Assembly: GCF_019931575.1 (NCBI RefSeq)
Contig: NZ_CP082923.1
Span: 1,240,001-1,304,000, forward strand
DNA length: 64,000 nt
Direction: 5' to 3'
Source: Caulobacter segnis
GTDB taxonomy: Bacteria > Pseudomonadota > Alphaproteobacteria > Caulobacterales > Caulobacteraceae
Numbering within the stretch: the stretch's first letter is position 1; each line of letters opens with the position of its first letter. Positions 28,586 to 36,023 of the stretch are shown here, one piece after another. A program made the position numbers and the translations under genes. The notes under the pieces were generated by a model. That model had not been told where the DNA came from. It saw only the letters and a list, made by a program, of their open reading frames with translations, and made no database searches.

Positions 28586-30037
28586 TCAGTCCTCAATAAT
28601 CAGACTATTGCGTCCAGTGTCCTTCAGGATGATCGAACAGAGCAGGCCCAGGGTCATGACGCCAGCGACATAGAAGTAGAAGGTGCTCTCCATGCCGCCG
28701 TGCTTGAAGGCCAGGGCGACCATCTCGGCCGTGCCGCCGAACAGCACGTTGGCCAGGGCGTAGGGCAGGGCCACGCCCAGGGCGCGGATGTGGGCGGGGA
28801 ACATCTCGGCCTTCACCACCGCGCTGATCGACGTGTAGCAGGACTGGAACGCCATGCCGGCCAGGATCAGGGCCAGGGCCGTGGTCACCGAGGCGGTCTG
28901 GCTGATGCCGGTCATGATCGGCCAGATGGTCAGGGCGCCGCCGCCAAAGGCCAGGATCAGCATCGGCTTGCGGCCAAAGCGGTCCGACAGCCAGCCGGCC
29001 AACGGCTGCAGCAGCATGAAACCGATCATGCTGAGCGCGCTGACCTCGGACGCCTGACCCTTGCTGAAGCCGGCCGTGTTGACCAGGAACTTCTGCATGT
29101 AGGTCGTGTAGACGTAGAAGGTCAGCGAGCCGCCGGCCGTCAGGCCCATGATCAGCAGGCTCTCGCGCGGGTGGCGGCGGATCAGCGGCACGATCAGCGA
29201 GACGAAGAACAGCACCAGGAACACCGCGCCCAGATATTGGCCGGGCTTGGCCAGCGGACCGGTGGTGACGCCCAGCGCGCCGGCGATCACGGTCAGGGCC
29301 AGGAAGATCCCGGCGCTGGCGACCTGGCCGCGCGACAGGGTCTCGCGCTGGGCCGGACGCTTGAAGGCGATGCTCTCCTCCAGGCCCCGGCGGATCCAGA
29401 ACACCACCACGGCCAGCAGGGCGCCGATCACGAACGGAACGCGCCAGCCCCAAGCCTTCAGCTCGGTCTCGGGCAGCAGTCGTTGCAACACGATCAGCAC
29501 GGCCAGGGCCAGCAGTTGGCCGGCGATCAGGGTCACGTAGTGGAAGCTGGACCAGAAACCCCGGCGGGCCCTGCCGGCCATCTCGCTCATATAGGTGGCG
29601 CTGGCGCCGTACTCGCCGCCGACCGAGAGGCCCTGCAGCACGCGGGCGAAGAGCAGGATGGCCGGGGCCCACAGGCCGATGGTCTTGAAGCCGGGGGTGA
29701 TGGCGATGATCAGCGCGCCGCCGCACATCAGGGCGACCGACGCCGAGAGGGCGGCGCGACGGCCCGCGTGGTCGGCGTACATCCCCATCAGCCACGCCCC
29801 GATCGGGCGGGCCACGAAGCCCAGGAAGAACACGGCGGCCGCCTGCAGCAGCTGCACAGTCTGGTCGCCCTTGGGGAAGAAGGCCGGGGCGAAATAGAGG
29901 GTAAAGGCTGCGTAGGCGAACCAGTCGTACCATTCGACCAGATTGCCGGCCGAGCCGCCCAGGATGGCCTTGGCGCGGTTCAGCGGCGAGAGGCGAGCGC
30001 CCTCGGCGCCTGGCCCCGCATCGGCGGTCGCCGTCAT
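28586..30037 (-). CDS. MFS transporter, MHS (metabolite:H+ symporter) type
   Basis: This 483-residue 12-helix transporter is of the KgtP/ProP-like MHS family, which takes up organic acids or osmolytes with protons. Diagnostic features are GNLVEWYDWFAYAAFTLYFA near residue 35, the MFS motif MYADHAGRRAAL after helix 2 and GRVLQGLSVGGEYGAS-type sequence at helix 4 (here FARVLQGLSVGGEYGASATY). The mid-protein motif DRFGRKPML repeats the loop 2-3 signature in the second half. The substrate is not predictable. The ribosome binding site is inside a 10-bp hairpin just upstream of the ATG (see the separate entry). Confidence 0.92.
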   Translation of the reverse strand: MTATADAGPGAEGARLSPLNRAKAILGGSAGNLVEWYDWFAYAAFTLYFAPAFFPKGDQTVQLLQAAAVFFLGFVARPIGAWLMGMYADHAGRRAALSASVALMCGGALIIAITPGFKTIGLWAPAILLFARVLQGLSVGGEYGASATYMSEMAGRARRGFWSSFHYVTLIAGQLLALAVLIVLQRLLPETELKAWGWRVPFVIGALLAVVVFWIRRGLEESIAFKRPAQRETLSRGQVASAGIFLALTVIAGALGVTTGPLAKPGQYLGAVFLVLFFVSLIVPLIRRHPRESLLIMGLTAGGSLTFYVYTTYMQKFLVNTAGFSKGQASEVSALSMIGFMLLQPLAGWLSDRFGRKPMLILAFGGGALTIWPIMTGISQTASVTTALALILAGMAFQSCYTSISAVVKAEMFPAHIRALGVALPYALANVLFGGTAEMVALAFKHGGMESTFYFYVAGVMTLGLLCSIILKDTGRNSLIIED

Positions 30038-30069
30038 GTGAACTCCCCCTCCCCGTTTGGAGGGGGAGC
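30035..30069 (-). promoter_or_regulatory. Hairpin sequestering the MFS ribosome binding site
   Basis: Reading the minus strand, CTCCCCCTCC pairs with GGAGGGGGAG (30060-30069 with 30044-30053) around a 6-nt loop. The purine arm is itself the Shine-Dalgarno sequence and ends 6 nt before the ATG (30037). Folding would hide the RBS, so translation may need melting, a protein or an RNA partner. Confidence 0.55.
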
Positions 30070-30096
30070 TTAGGCGAACGCCGTTCTAGGGCAATG

Positions 30097-30252
30097 CTAG
30101 ATCCTGCCGAGCAGGACCAGGATGATGATGATCACAAGGATCAGGCCGAGGCCGCCGCTGGGGAAGTAGCCCCAAGAGCGGCTGTGACCCCAGGTCGGCA
30201 GGGCGCCGATGAGGGCGAGGATCAGGATGATGATGAGGATCGTGCCGAGCAT
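30097..30252 (-). CDS. DUF3309 small membrane protein
   Basis: This 51-residue protein matches DUF3309 (PF11752). It is two hydrophobic helices around a short polar, glycine-rich turn: MLGTILIIILILALIGALP, then TWGHSRSWGYFPSGG and LGLILVIIIILVLLGRI. Such proteins are common in Alphaproteobacteria, often stress-induced, and have no known function. The ATG at 30252 follows GGGAAAC, a modest ribosome site. It is upstream of the MFS gene on the same strand. Confidence 0.82.
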   Translation of the reverse strand: MLGTILIIILILALIGALPTWGHSRSWGYFPSGGLGLILVIIIILVLLGRI

Positions 30253-30370
30253 GGTCCGAAGTTTCCCTCCAATCCGCGTCCGCCACCTTGGCGACGCTAG
30301 GTCAGGACTTCGGAATTCGCGGCGACGCTTATCGGTTCCGTGCCGTTTGGTTCCCCGGGAGAGCCCTTAG

Positions 30371-30458
30371 CTTTGAATGAAATCATTCAAAGCGCTCGGA
30401 GGGCTCTCAATGTTAGAGTCGAGCTTGATCATCCCTTTGGATGGCCCCATCCAAAGGG
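30371..30458. repeat. Two adjacent palindromic elements
   Basis: CTTTGAATGA and TCATTCAAAG (30371-30380 and 30383-30392) form a 10-bp stem with a 2-nt loop. CCCTTTGGATGG and CCATCCAAAGGG (30433-30444 and 30447-30458) form a 12-bp stem with a 2-nt loop. The second ends 8 nt before the DUF983 stop and could help end that transcript, but its shape fits a dispersed intergenic repeat better. Confidence 0.65.
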
Positions 30459-30466
30459 GGGCGGTT

Positions 30467-30859
30467 CTAGGCCGGCGTATCTTCGGCTTTGCTCAGGCGG
30501 ATGGCCCACAGGGCGCCGATCACGCCGCCCTTCACGCGCGGCAGGGTCAGTAGGGTCAGCAACGCCAGCGCGGTCACGCATACGGGGACCACGAGGAGCG
30601 GCGGACCTTCCCAGACCCAGGGGAAGAACAGCAGCGGCGCCACGACCAGGTGGCCGATCAGCAGGATGGTGAAATAGGCCGGGCCGTCGTCGGCCGGATA
30701 GCGCGCGAGCTCGTGGCCGCACGCCTCGCATTCGGGATCGACCTTCAGGTAGCGCATGTACAGCCGCCCGTCGCCGCAGTTGGGGCAGCGGTGCAGGAGG
30801 CCTCGCTTGAGACCGGTGAGCAGGGGAGACGCGGACTGGGGCTCTGACATGGCGCTCAT
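30467..30859 (-). CDS. DUF983 family protein
   Basis: This 130-residue protein matches DUF983 (PF06170). A zinc-ribbon-like part (CPNCG and CEACG, four cysteines in two CxxC pairs) is followed by two membrane helices (YFTILLIGHLVVAPLLFFPW and LLVVPVCVTALALLTLLTLP). Homologues are often near cytochrome oxidase or membrane genes, but the function is unknown. I chose the ATG at 30859 (MSAMSEPQ), with GAAGG five bases upstream; the ATG at 30850 is an alternative. Confidence 0.85.
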   Translation of the reverse strand: MSAMSEPQSASPLLTGLKRGLLHRCPNCGDGRLYMRYLKVDPECEACGHELARYPADDGPAYFTILLIGHLVVAPLLFFPWVWEGPPLLVVPVCVTALALLTLLTLPRVKGGVIGALWAIRLSKAEDTPA

Positions 30860-31075
30860 ATGCGCCTTCGGGCGCGTTGAGAAAAGGGCGACTTGCGGTC
30901 GCACGGCGACGTTTTGTCCGAGGTGGCGGTAAGTAACGCTGAACTAGTTCGTGGCGCCTTTCGCGTCATCGGCATGAAACCGATATTCGGGTGCTCTTCG
31001 GGAATGATCCTGGTTAATGAAGGATATCTCTCGGATCGATGTTCCGGGAATCCGAGTCCTCGATCCGAGGTTGCC

Positions 31076-31101
31076 GGAACTGTCCAGAGCGACGCGACGT
31101 T
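31076..31101 (+). promoter_or_regulatory. EcfG/SigT-type general stress promoter
   Basis: GGAAC (31076-31080), exactly 17 nt, then CGTT (31098-31101) matches the alphaproteobacterial general stress consensus GGAAC-N16-17-CGTT used by EcfG/SigT. The small gene starts at 31133, leaving a leader of about 25 nt. Confidence 0.75.
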
Positions 31102-31132
31102 GATCGTCTGTTCTGGAAAGGCGAGGCGAGAC

Positions 31133-31300
31133 ATGGCCGAGGACACTCAAAAGCCCATCGAAGGATCTTTGCGGCCGCCCCGGGCGGGCGAGGCGGCGTC
31201 AAAGGCCGAGCACGCGGTTCGCCACGCCCCGGAGGGCGCCGTCGCCCCGCACGAGAAGCGGACGATCGGCGCGGAAACCTCGCGGGAAGAGGACGCCTAG
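31133..31300 (+). CDS. Small hydrophilic protein, probable stress gene
   Basis: This 55-residue protein (MAEDTQKPIEGSLRPPRAGE at the start) is rich in Glu, Ala, Arg, His and Pro, with no membrane segment, and is likely disordered. I do not recognise a family. The reading frame extends further upstream, but the ATG at 31133 fits the EcfG-type promoter. Small disordered charged proteins are common in the alphaproteobacterial general stress regulon. Expression under SigT in stationary phase, salt or desiccation is the prediction. Confidence 0.7.
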   Translation: MAEDTQKPIEGSLRPPRAGEAASKAEHAVRHAPEGAVAPHEKRTIGAETSREEDA

Positions 31301-31327
31301 CGTCCCCTTCTGAGCTATCGCCCTGGC

Positions 31328-31465
31328 CTAGTTCTTGGCGTCGCGGGCGGCGCCGCTGACGGCCTTGCCGGCGGACGCGACGTCGCGGCCCGCGCCTTCG
31401 ATGGTGTTGCAGGCCGAGACCAGCAGGGCGGCCGCGGCGGCGGCGAGGACGACGATCTTGCGCAT
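31328..31465 (-). CDS. Entericidin-like lipoprotein
   Basis: This 45-residue lipoprotein (MRKIVVLAAAAAALLVSAC) has a lipobox LVSAC with cysteine at 19 and a short tail NTIEGAGRDVASAGKAVSGA. That pattern is typical of the entericidin A/B family (PF08085), small membrane-anchored peptides induced by stress; in enterobacteria the pair acts as toxin and antidote. Only one copy is visible here, so a toxin-antidote pair is not supported. A GGAG sits nine bases upstream of the ATG. Confidence 0.82.
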   Translation of the reverse strand: MRKIVVLAAAAAALLVSACNTIEGAGRDVASAGKAVSGAARDAKN

Positions 31466-31545
31466 GAATTCAAGCTCCACTTCTGAAAGCGCGGGACCTT
31501 AACCGTGGGGGGCGCCGAGCTTCAAGGGCCCGACGCCTCTCATGG

Positions 31546-31947
31546 TCAGCGAATTCGGCGGATCGAGCTGAAGCGGTCGTTCTGCTTATTGGGCAGCACG
31601 CCGGCGTCGTAGTCGTAGCGCCAGCAGCGCCCCTGGAAGTAGGCGTGCTCGCAGAACTCCCATTGGCCACGCATCACCCGCAGCGACGAGATGCGGTCGT
31701 TGAAGCCGATCCGGGTCAGGTCGGGCTCTTCGCCTCGGATCGGCCGGGAGTCGCCGCCGAAGTCGCGATGCTCGAACACCACCAGGTCGACGCCCCAGCG
31801 ACCGCGACGATCGTCGCGCCGGTCGTCACGGCGGTCATAGCGGTCGTCGCGCCGATCGCCGCCATGGTCGCGGTCCTGGGCGAAGGCGCCGGTGCTCAAC
31901 AGGGCGACGGCCCCGCAGGTGATCAGGAAAGCGGTCTTGCGCATCAT
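31546..31947 (-). CDS. Beta/gamma-crystallin-like secreted protein
   Basis: This 133-residue exported protein has a signal peptide (MMRKTAFLITCGAVALLSTG, cleavage after AFA) followed by an Asp/Arg run (DRRDDRYDRRDDRRDDRRGR) at about 26-48. A beta/gamma-crystallin-like domain comes next, with the Greek-key motifs FEHRDFGGDSRPI and YFQGRCWRYDYDAG and repeats of DRISSLRV / DRFSSIRRI. Such domains bind calcium and stabilise in stress. The Asp/Arg tract is a low-complexity linker. The start is ATG at 31947 (AAGGAG five bases upstream) or the adjacent ATG at 31944. Confidence 0.83.
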   Translation of the reverse strand: MMRKTAFLITCGAVALLSTGAFAQDRDHGGDRRDDRYDRRDDRRDDRRGRWGVDLVVFEHRDFGGDSRPIRGEEPDLTRIGFNDRISSLRVMRGQWEFCEHAYFQGRCWRYDYDAGVLPNKQNDRFSSIRRIR

Positions 31948-32175
31948 ATCGTCTCCTTGGCGACGAGGCCGTCTGTTCGAAGGTCTCGCTTCGATGTGGA
32001 GCCAGCTAGCCGCCCGCCAACTGAACGGCGCCTGAACGGCCAAGGTTCAATGCGCTTGGCTTCGTCGCGCCGACGACCGGTTTGGGCGAACCTTGCCGAA
32101 ACTTCATGATAACGCCGTTCGTCGAGGCCTCGGGGCCTGCTACGACAGACGCCACAACAGGGAGGAGGCGCGCTC

Positions 32176-32943
32176 ATGGCTCGCATGCAGTTGGTTTCGG
32201 CTCTGGCCGTTGGTGTTCTGGCCTTCGGCGCGCTGAGCGCCGGCGGCGTGGCGTTCGCCGAGGTTCCCGCCAACATCGCCAAGGCGCTGGCGGATCCTTC
32301 GCGCCCGGCGGCCGATACGGCTCGCGACGCCGCGCGCCATCCGGGCGAGGTCCTCGCCCTGGCCGAGGTGAAGCCGGGCGACACCGTCGTCGACTACATC
32401 ATGGGCGGTGGTTACTTCACGCGCCTGATCTCCGCCGCCGTGGGCCCGAACGGAACCGTCTACGCCTACCAGCCGGCGGAGTTCATCAAGTTCAAGGCCC
32501 AGTACGGCGAGGACCAGAAGGCCGTCGCGGCGGCTCTGTCGAACGTGAAGCCGCTGAACGGTCCGATGGCGGCCCTGGACCTGCCGGACAACGTCGACGT
32601 CCTGATCACCGTCCAGAACTATCACGACATGCACCTGAAGCCGTTCCCGGTGGACATGGCGGCCAAGGCCAACGCCGAGATCTTCAAGTCGCTGAAGCCG
32701 GGCGGGGTGTTCCTGGTCATCGACCACGCCGCCGCCGCCGGCTCGGGGATCACAGCCGCCGACAGTCTGCACCGCATCGACATCGCCGCCGTGAAGAGCG
32801 AGGTCGAGGCCGCCGGCTTCAAGCTGGAAGCCGAGAGCCCGCTGCTGGCCAGCGCGGCGGACCCGCACACGGCCAGCGTCTTCGACCCCGGCATTCGCGG
32901 CAAGACGGATCAGTTCATCCTGAAGTTCCGCAAGCCCAAGTGA
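32176..32943 (+). CDS. Exported class I methyltransferase-like protein
   Basis: This 255-residue protein carries an N-terminal signal peptide (MARMQLVSALAVGVLAFGAL, cleavage near VAFA) before a class I methyltransferase fold (VVDYIMGGGYFTRLISAAVG as the motif I region). Motif I has YIMGGGYF instead of the usual acidic GxGxG. SAM is not known to be present in the periplasm, so either the fold is reused for another ligand or the export prediction is wrong. The family is frequent in Caulobacterales and the function is unknown. Two hairpins follow the stop. Confidence 0.82.
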   Translation: MARMQLVSALAVGVLAFGALSAGGVAFAEVPANIAKALADPSRPAADTARDAARHPGEVLALAEVKPGDTVVDYIMGGGYFTRLISAAVGPNGTVYAYQPAEFIKFKAQYGEDQKAVAAALSNVKPLNGPMAALDLPDNVDVLITVQNYHDMHLKPFPVDMAAKANAEIFKSLKPGGVFLVIDHAAAAGSGITAADSLHRIDIAAVKSEVEAAGFKLEAESPLLASAADPHTASVFDPGIRGKTDQFILKFRKPK

Positions 32944-32984
32944 CAGCGAAGCTGTCATCCCGGGCGGCATAGCCGACCCGGGAT
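32941..32984. repeat. Tandem hairpins, REP-like
   Basis: TGACAGC/GCTGTCA (32941-32947 with 32951-32957) and ATCCCGGG/CCCGGGAT (32957-32964 with 32977-32984) form two contiguous stems between convergent genes. There is no T-run, so this looks like a REP-type element that may still protect or end mRNA. The first stem includes the stop codon. Confidence 0.6.
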
Positions 32985-32991
32985 CCAGGGG

Positions 32992-34077
32992 CTAGGAGGC
33001 CCGAGCCTCCGCGCCCATGAAGATCACCTTGGCGCCCTTGTTCACGGCCGAGCCCAACTCGGCCGCGTCCCAGTTGGTCAGGCGCACGCAGCCGTGCGAG
33101 GCGCGCTTGTTGACCAGCTTGGGGTCGGGCGTGCCGTGGATGCCGTAAGTGTCCTTGGTCAGGTCGATCCAGGTCGAGCCGACCGGGTTGTTGGGGCCGG
33201 CCTTGATGGTCAGCTTGCCCTTGGGCTTGCCGAAGGTCAGGCGCGACGGGTCATAGGTGTAGGTCGGGGCCGGGGCCAGGGTGCGGACCGCCCACTCGCC
33301 GGACGGGGCGGGGCGTTCGGTGCTGCCCACCGTGGCCGGATAGACCGCCAGCTCGACGCCGTCCTTGTCGAAGGCGCGGACCTGGCCCAAGGCCTTGTCG
33401 ATCTCGATGCGCTCGACCTTGCGATCCAGCGTGTCCGCGCCGGCCGCGACCACGACGATCGTCGTCCCCGCCGCCGCGAAGTCGGCGCCCGGATTGAGCA
33501 GCTGCAGCAGCGCCTCGTCCATGTGGAAGCGCTCGGCCAGCGCTTCCAGCGGTGTGTGGTAGTTCATCGCCGGCAGCTGGGCCATCGCCTCGTAGTCTTC
33601 CTTCGGCAGTTCGGGGGAGAACGGGCCGGCCACGTCCTGGGCGGTGATCTGGTAGTCGACCAGCACCGGGCCGCCGTCGCCGGCCGTCAGGGTGTCGACC
33701 AGTTCCTGGGTGATCTCGCCCGTGGCGGCCAGGTCGCGCGACGCCTGGAAAGCCTTGATCGCCAGGGTCAGGTTCGTCCCTTCGCGGCCATCGATGACGC
33801 CGGGCGAAAAGTGGGCGCGGTCCAGCAGGGTCTGGACCCGGACCAGCAGATCGCGCTGGGCGTCGGGGCCGGTCGCGGCCGGATCGAAGGCCGCGGCGTT
33901 GATCGCCTGGGCGATCGGCGAGGTGGCGGCCGCGGCCGGCGGCGCGGGGACCACCGGAGTCGGCGCCGGGCTCTTCTGGGCGGTCTGGGCGGGGGCGGGC
34001 TTGGCCGGTGGTTTGTCGTCACAGGCCGAAAGGGCCAGCACGGCGATCAAGGCGAAGCGGGAAACCAGACCGGTCAT
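32992..34077 (-). CDS. L,D-transpeptidase lipoprotein
   Basis: This 361-residue lipoprotein (lipobox LALSAC near residue 18) has a Pro/Ala-rich linker, a peptidoglycan-binding-like domain (MNYHTPLEALAERFHMDEALLQL part) and a C-terminal YkuD L,D-transpeptidase domain. The catalytic motif SHGCVRL contains C330, with the HGTPDPKLVNKRA segment just before it. It would form 3-3 cross-links or attach proteins to peptidoglycan in the periplasm. The ATG at 34077 was chosen because it precedes the signal peptide; upstream frame sequence is out of character. It is divergent from the VanY-type gene after about 90 nt. Confidence 0.88.
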   Translation of the reverse strand: MTGLVSRFALIAVLALSACDDKPPAKPAPAQTAQKSPAPTPVVPAPPAAAATSPIAQAINAAAFDPAATGPDAQRDLLVRVQTLLDRAHFSPGVIDGREGTNLTLAIKAFQASRDLAATGEITQELVDTLTAGDGGPVLVDYQITAQDVAGPFSPELPKEDYEAMAQLPAMNYHTPLEALAERFHMDEALLQLLNPGADFAAAGTTIVVVAAGADTLDRKVERIEIDKALGQVRAFDKDGVELAVYPATVGSTERPAPSGEWAVRTLAPAPTYTYDPSRLTFGKPKGKLTIKAGPNNPVGSTWIDLTKDTYGIHGTPDPKLVNKRASHGCVRLTNWDAAELGSAVNKGAKVIFMGAEARAS

Positions 34078-34166
34078 GCGGACTCCGAACAGGGCAAAGA
34101 GCGGGAACGACTCTCCTGTCTCAAGGCTTGAGCCATGGCGTAGTTCCACCACTCGCGAGGATCGAC

Positions 34167-35240
34167 TTGAAGGCGCCGCGCCGTCTGCTCTTGGGTCTGG
34201 GCCTGCCGCTGCTGGCCATCGGCGGCTTCTGGCTGTGGGTCTACTGGCCGTCCGGCGCATCGTCTCCTAGGCCGGCGGGGGCGCATGACGAGGCCAACTA
34301 TCTGCCGTCCTACGTGCCGTCGGTCGACCCGCCCGCGACGACGCCGCCTCTGGTCGGTGGTGTCGAGCGCTGCGACGGGACCGATGCGCCCGACACCGCC
34401 GCCGCCGTCAACGCCGCCTCGCTGTCGACCCTGGCCTGGACGCCGTTCGGCAAGCCCGAGACCGGTTGGGAGATCTACGCCCCACGCATCGCCGCCGAGA
34501 TCGGCACGACCTGCGGCCCGGGTTCGAACGGCTTCGCCTCGGCCCTGGCCCGCTGGCAAGGGGCGCACGGCCTGCGCCAGACCGGTGTCGTCGATCCCGA
34601 GATGTTCGCCGCCATGCTGGTCCGCTGGCATCTGGCGCGGCCGTTCGTGCGGACCAATCGCGACGGGATCTGCCCCGGCGCGCCGCCCGAGGCCAATCTG
34701 GCGCTGGCGAGGCCCGAAGAAAGCTACGGCGGCAAGGCGATCCGCCTGCGGCCGGGCGCGCTGGAGGCCTATCGGCGCATGCTGGGCGAGGCGAGGGCGG
34801 CGGGCGTGCTGCATCGCCCCGACGCCTTGCGGATCTTCTCGGGCTTCCGCGCGCCGGACGCCGACGCCCAGCGCTGCGCGCGCGATCGCAACTGCCAGGG
34901 CCTGATCCGCACCATCTGCTCGGCCCACCGCACGGGCCTGGCCATGGACGTGGTGATCGACGCCGCGCCGGGCTTCGGACCCGACAGCTCGGCCGACGCC
35001 AACCGGCTGGCGATGGCCCGCTCGCCGCTCTATCGTTGGATGGTGGTCAACGGCGGCCGCTTTGGCTTCGTCAACTACGCCTACGAGCCCTGGCACTGGG
35101 AGTGGACGGGCGAGCCGCTGCTGCCCGGCGTGCCGATCGCCAGCCTGCCCAAGGACGGCTCGGAGGCCTTTACGGAACCTCCGGAAGGCTCCACCGCTGG
35201 AAAGCCGGCCGCAGCTTCAGGCGCTCGTAATAGGCGCTGA
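34167..35240 (+). CDS. D,D-carboxypeptidase VanY-type (M15B) membrane protein
   Basis: This 357-residue protein begins with a TTG start (GAGG six bases upstream). A membrane anchor (LLLGLGLPLLAIGGFWLWVY) is followed by a periplasmic domain and a C-terminal M15B peptidase. Zinc and catalytic motifs are SAHRTGLAMD (252-261; H254 and D261) and EPWHW (307-311; E307 and H310). It would trim D-Ala from peptidoglycan peptides. The last ~24 codons (35170-35240) overlap the convergent GST gene and encode a low-complexity tail. Divergent pairing with an L,D-transpeptidase suggests joint cell-wall control. Confidence 0.85.
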   Translation: MKAPRRLLLGLGLPLLAIGGFWLWVYWPSGASSPRPAGAHDEANYLPSYVPSVDPPATTPPLVGGVERCDGTDAPDTAAAVNAASLSTLAWTPFGKPETGWEIYAPRIAAEIGTTCGPGSNGFASALARWQGAHGLRQTGVVDPEMFAAMLVRWHLARPFVRTNRDGICPGAPPEANLALARPEESYGGKAIRLRPGALEAYRRMLGEARAAGVLHRPDALRIFSGFRAPDADAQRCARDRNCQGLIRTICSAHRTGLAMDVVIDAAPGFGPDSSADANRLAMARSPLYRWMVVNGGRFGFVNYAYEPWHWEWTGEPLLPGVPIASLPKDGSEAFTEPPEGSTAGKPAAASGARNRR

Positions 35241-35790
35241 CCGCCGGCCAGGTCTCGTGCGCGATCGGCGAGAACAACCAGCGATGCACCGACAGGCCCA
35301 GCACGATGTCGGCCAGGGTGAATTGGTCGCCGGCGACATAGCAGCCGGTGTCGACCAGCCGCGCGCTGAGCAGGCCCATGGCCGTGTTCCAGGCCGTCAC
35401 GCTGGCCTGGATCTGTTCGGCATCGGTGAAGCCCGGCGTCTTGCGGACCAGCCCCGCGAAGGCGTAGCGCCAGGCCGTGTTCAGCTCCGTGGCCTGCCAG
35501 TCCATCCACTGGTCGACCAGGGCGCGCTGGCGACGGTCGTCCGGGAACAGCGGCGTGCCCGCGCCCACGTAGCGGCAGATGGCGTTGCTCTCCCAGACCG
35601 GCCCGTGCTGGTCGACCAGCACGGGGACCAGGGCGTTGGGATTGAGCTTCATGAATTTCGGGTCGCTGGTCGGCGCGAAGCCCTGGCCCCAGTCCTCGCG
35701 CTCATAGGCGAGCCCCAACTCGTCCAAGGTCCACAGCACCTTGCGGACATTGATCGACGAGGTGCGGCCGAGGACCTTGGGGATCGTCAT
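35170..35790 (-). CDS. Glutathione S-transferase family protein
   Basis: This 206-residue GST has a thioredoxin-like N-terminal domain (GRTSSINVRKVLWTLDELGL with the likely glutathione-contacting Ser) and a C-terminal helical domain (YVAGDQFTLADIVLGLSVHR). The N-terminal pattern is of the beta/theta-like bacterial type. Its 3' end overlaps the convergent VanY-type gene by 71 nt. Its start overlaps the small upstream gene (ATGA), indicating coupled translation. The substrate is unknown. Confidence 0.9.
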   Translation of the reverse strand: MTIPKVLGRTSSINVRKVLWTLDELGLAYEREDWGQGFAPTSDPKFMKLNPNALVPVLVDQHGPVWESNAICRYVGAGTPLFPDDRRQRALVDQWMDWQATELNTAWRYAFAGLVRKTPGFTDAEQIQASVTAWNTAMGLLSARLVDTGCYVAGDQFTLADIVLGLSVHRWLFSPIAHETWPAVSAYYERLKLRPAFQRWSLPEVP

Positions 35791-35960
35791 CGGGTCATCC
35801 AGGGCTTTGACTTGCCGGTCGGGGCGGCGGCGCTCGCGCGCTCGACCTTGCCGCTGGAGGCCTTGGGGCCGTGGCCGTGCTTGCCCTGGGCGGCCTTCTT
35901 CAGGCGCAGGGCGCGCTGCATCGGCGTTTCGTCCGCCGGAGGATCTGTCTTGTCGGTCAT
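35787..35960 (-). CDS. Small basic conserved protein
   Basis: This 57-residue basic protein starts MTDKTDPPADETPMQRALRL and is Lys/Ala/Gly-rich afterwards (GKHGHGPKASSG). Similar short proteins with the DETPMQRALRLKKAA core occur in many Alphaproteobacteria, without known function. The frame stays open to 36014 upstream, but 35960 gives the conserved N-terminus. Its stop overlaps the GST start by 4 nt. It has no membrane segment. Confidence 0.75.
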   Translation of the reverse strand: MTDKTDPPADETPMQRALRLKKAAQGKHGHGPKASSGKVERASAAAPTGKSKPWMTR

Positions 35961-36023
35961 CAGGGCGATGTAGGCCTGGAATGGCGCCTTGAGAAGGCCG
36001 CGCTTGAAGGTCAATCTGGAAAG

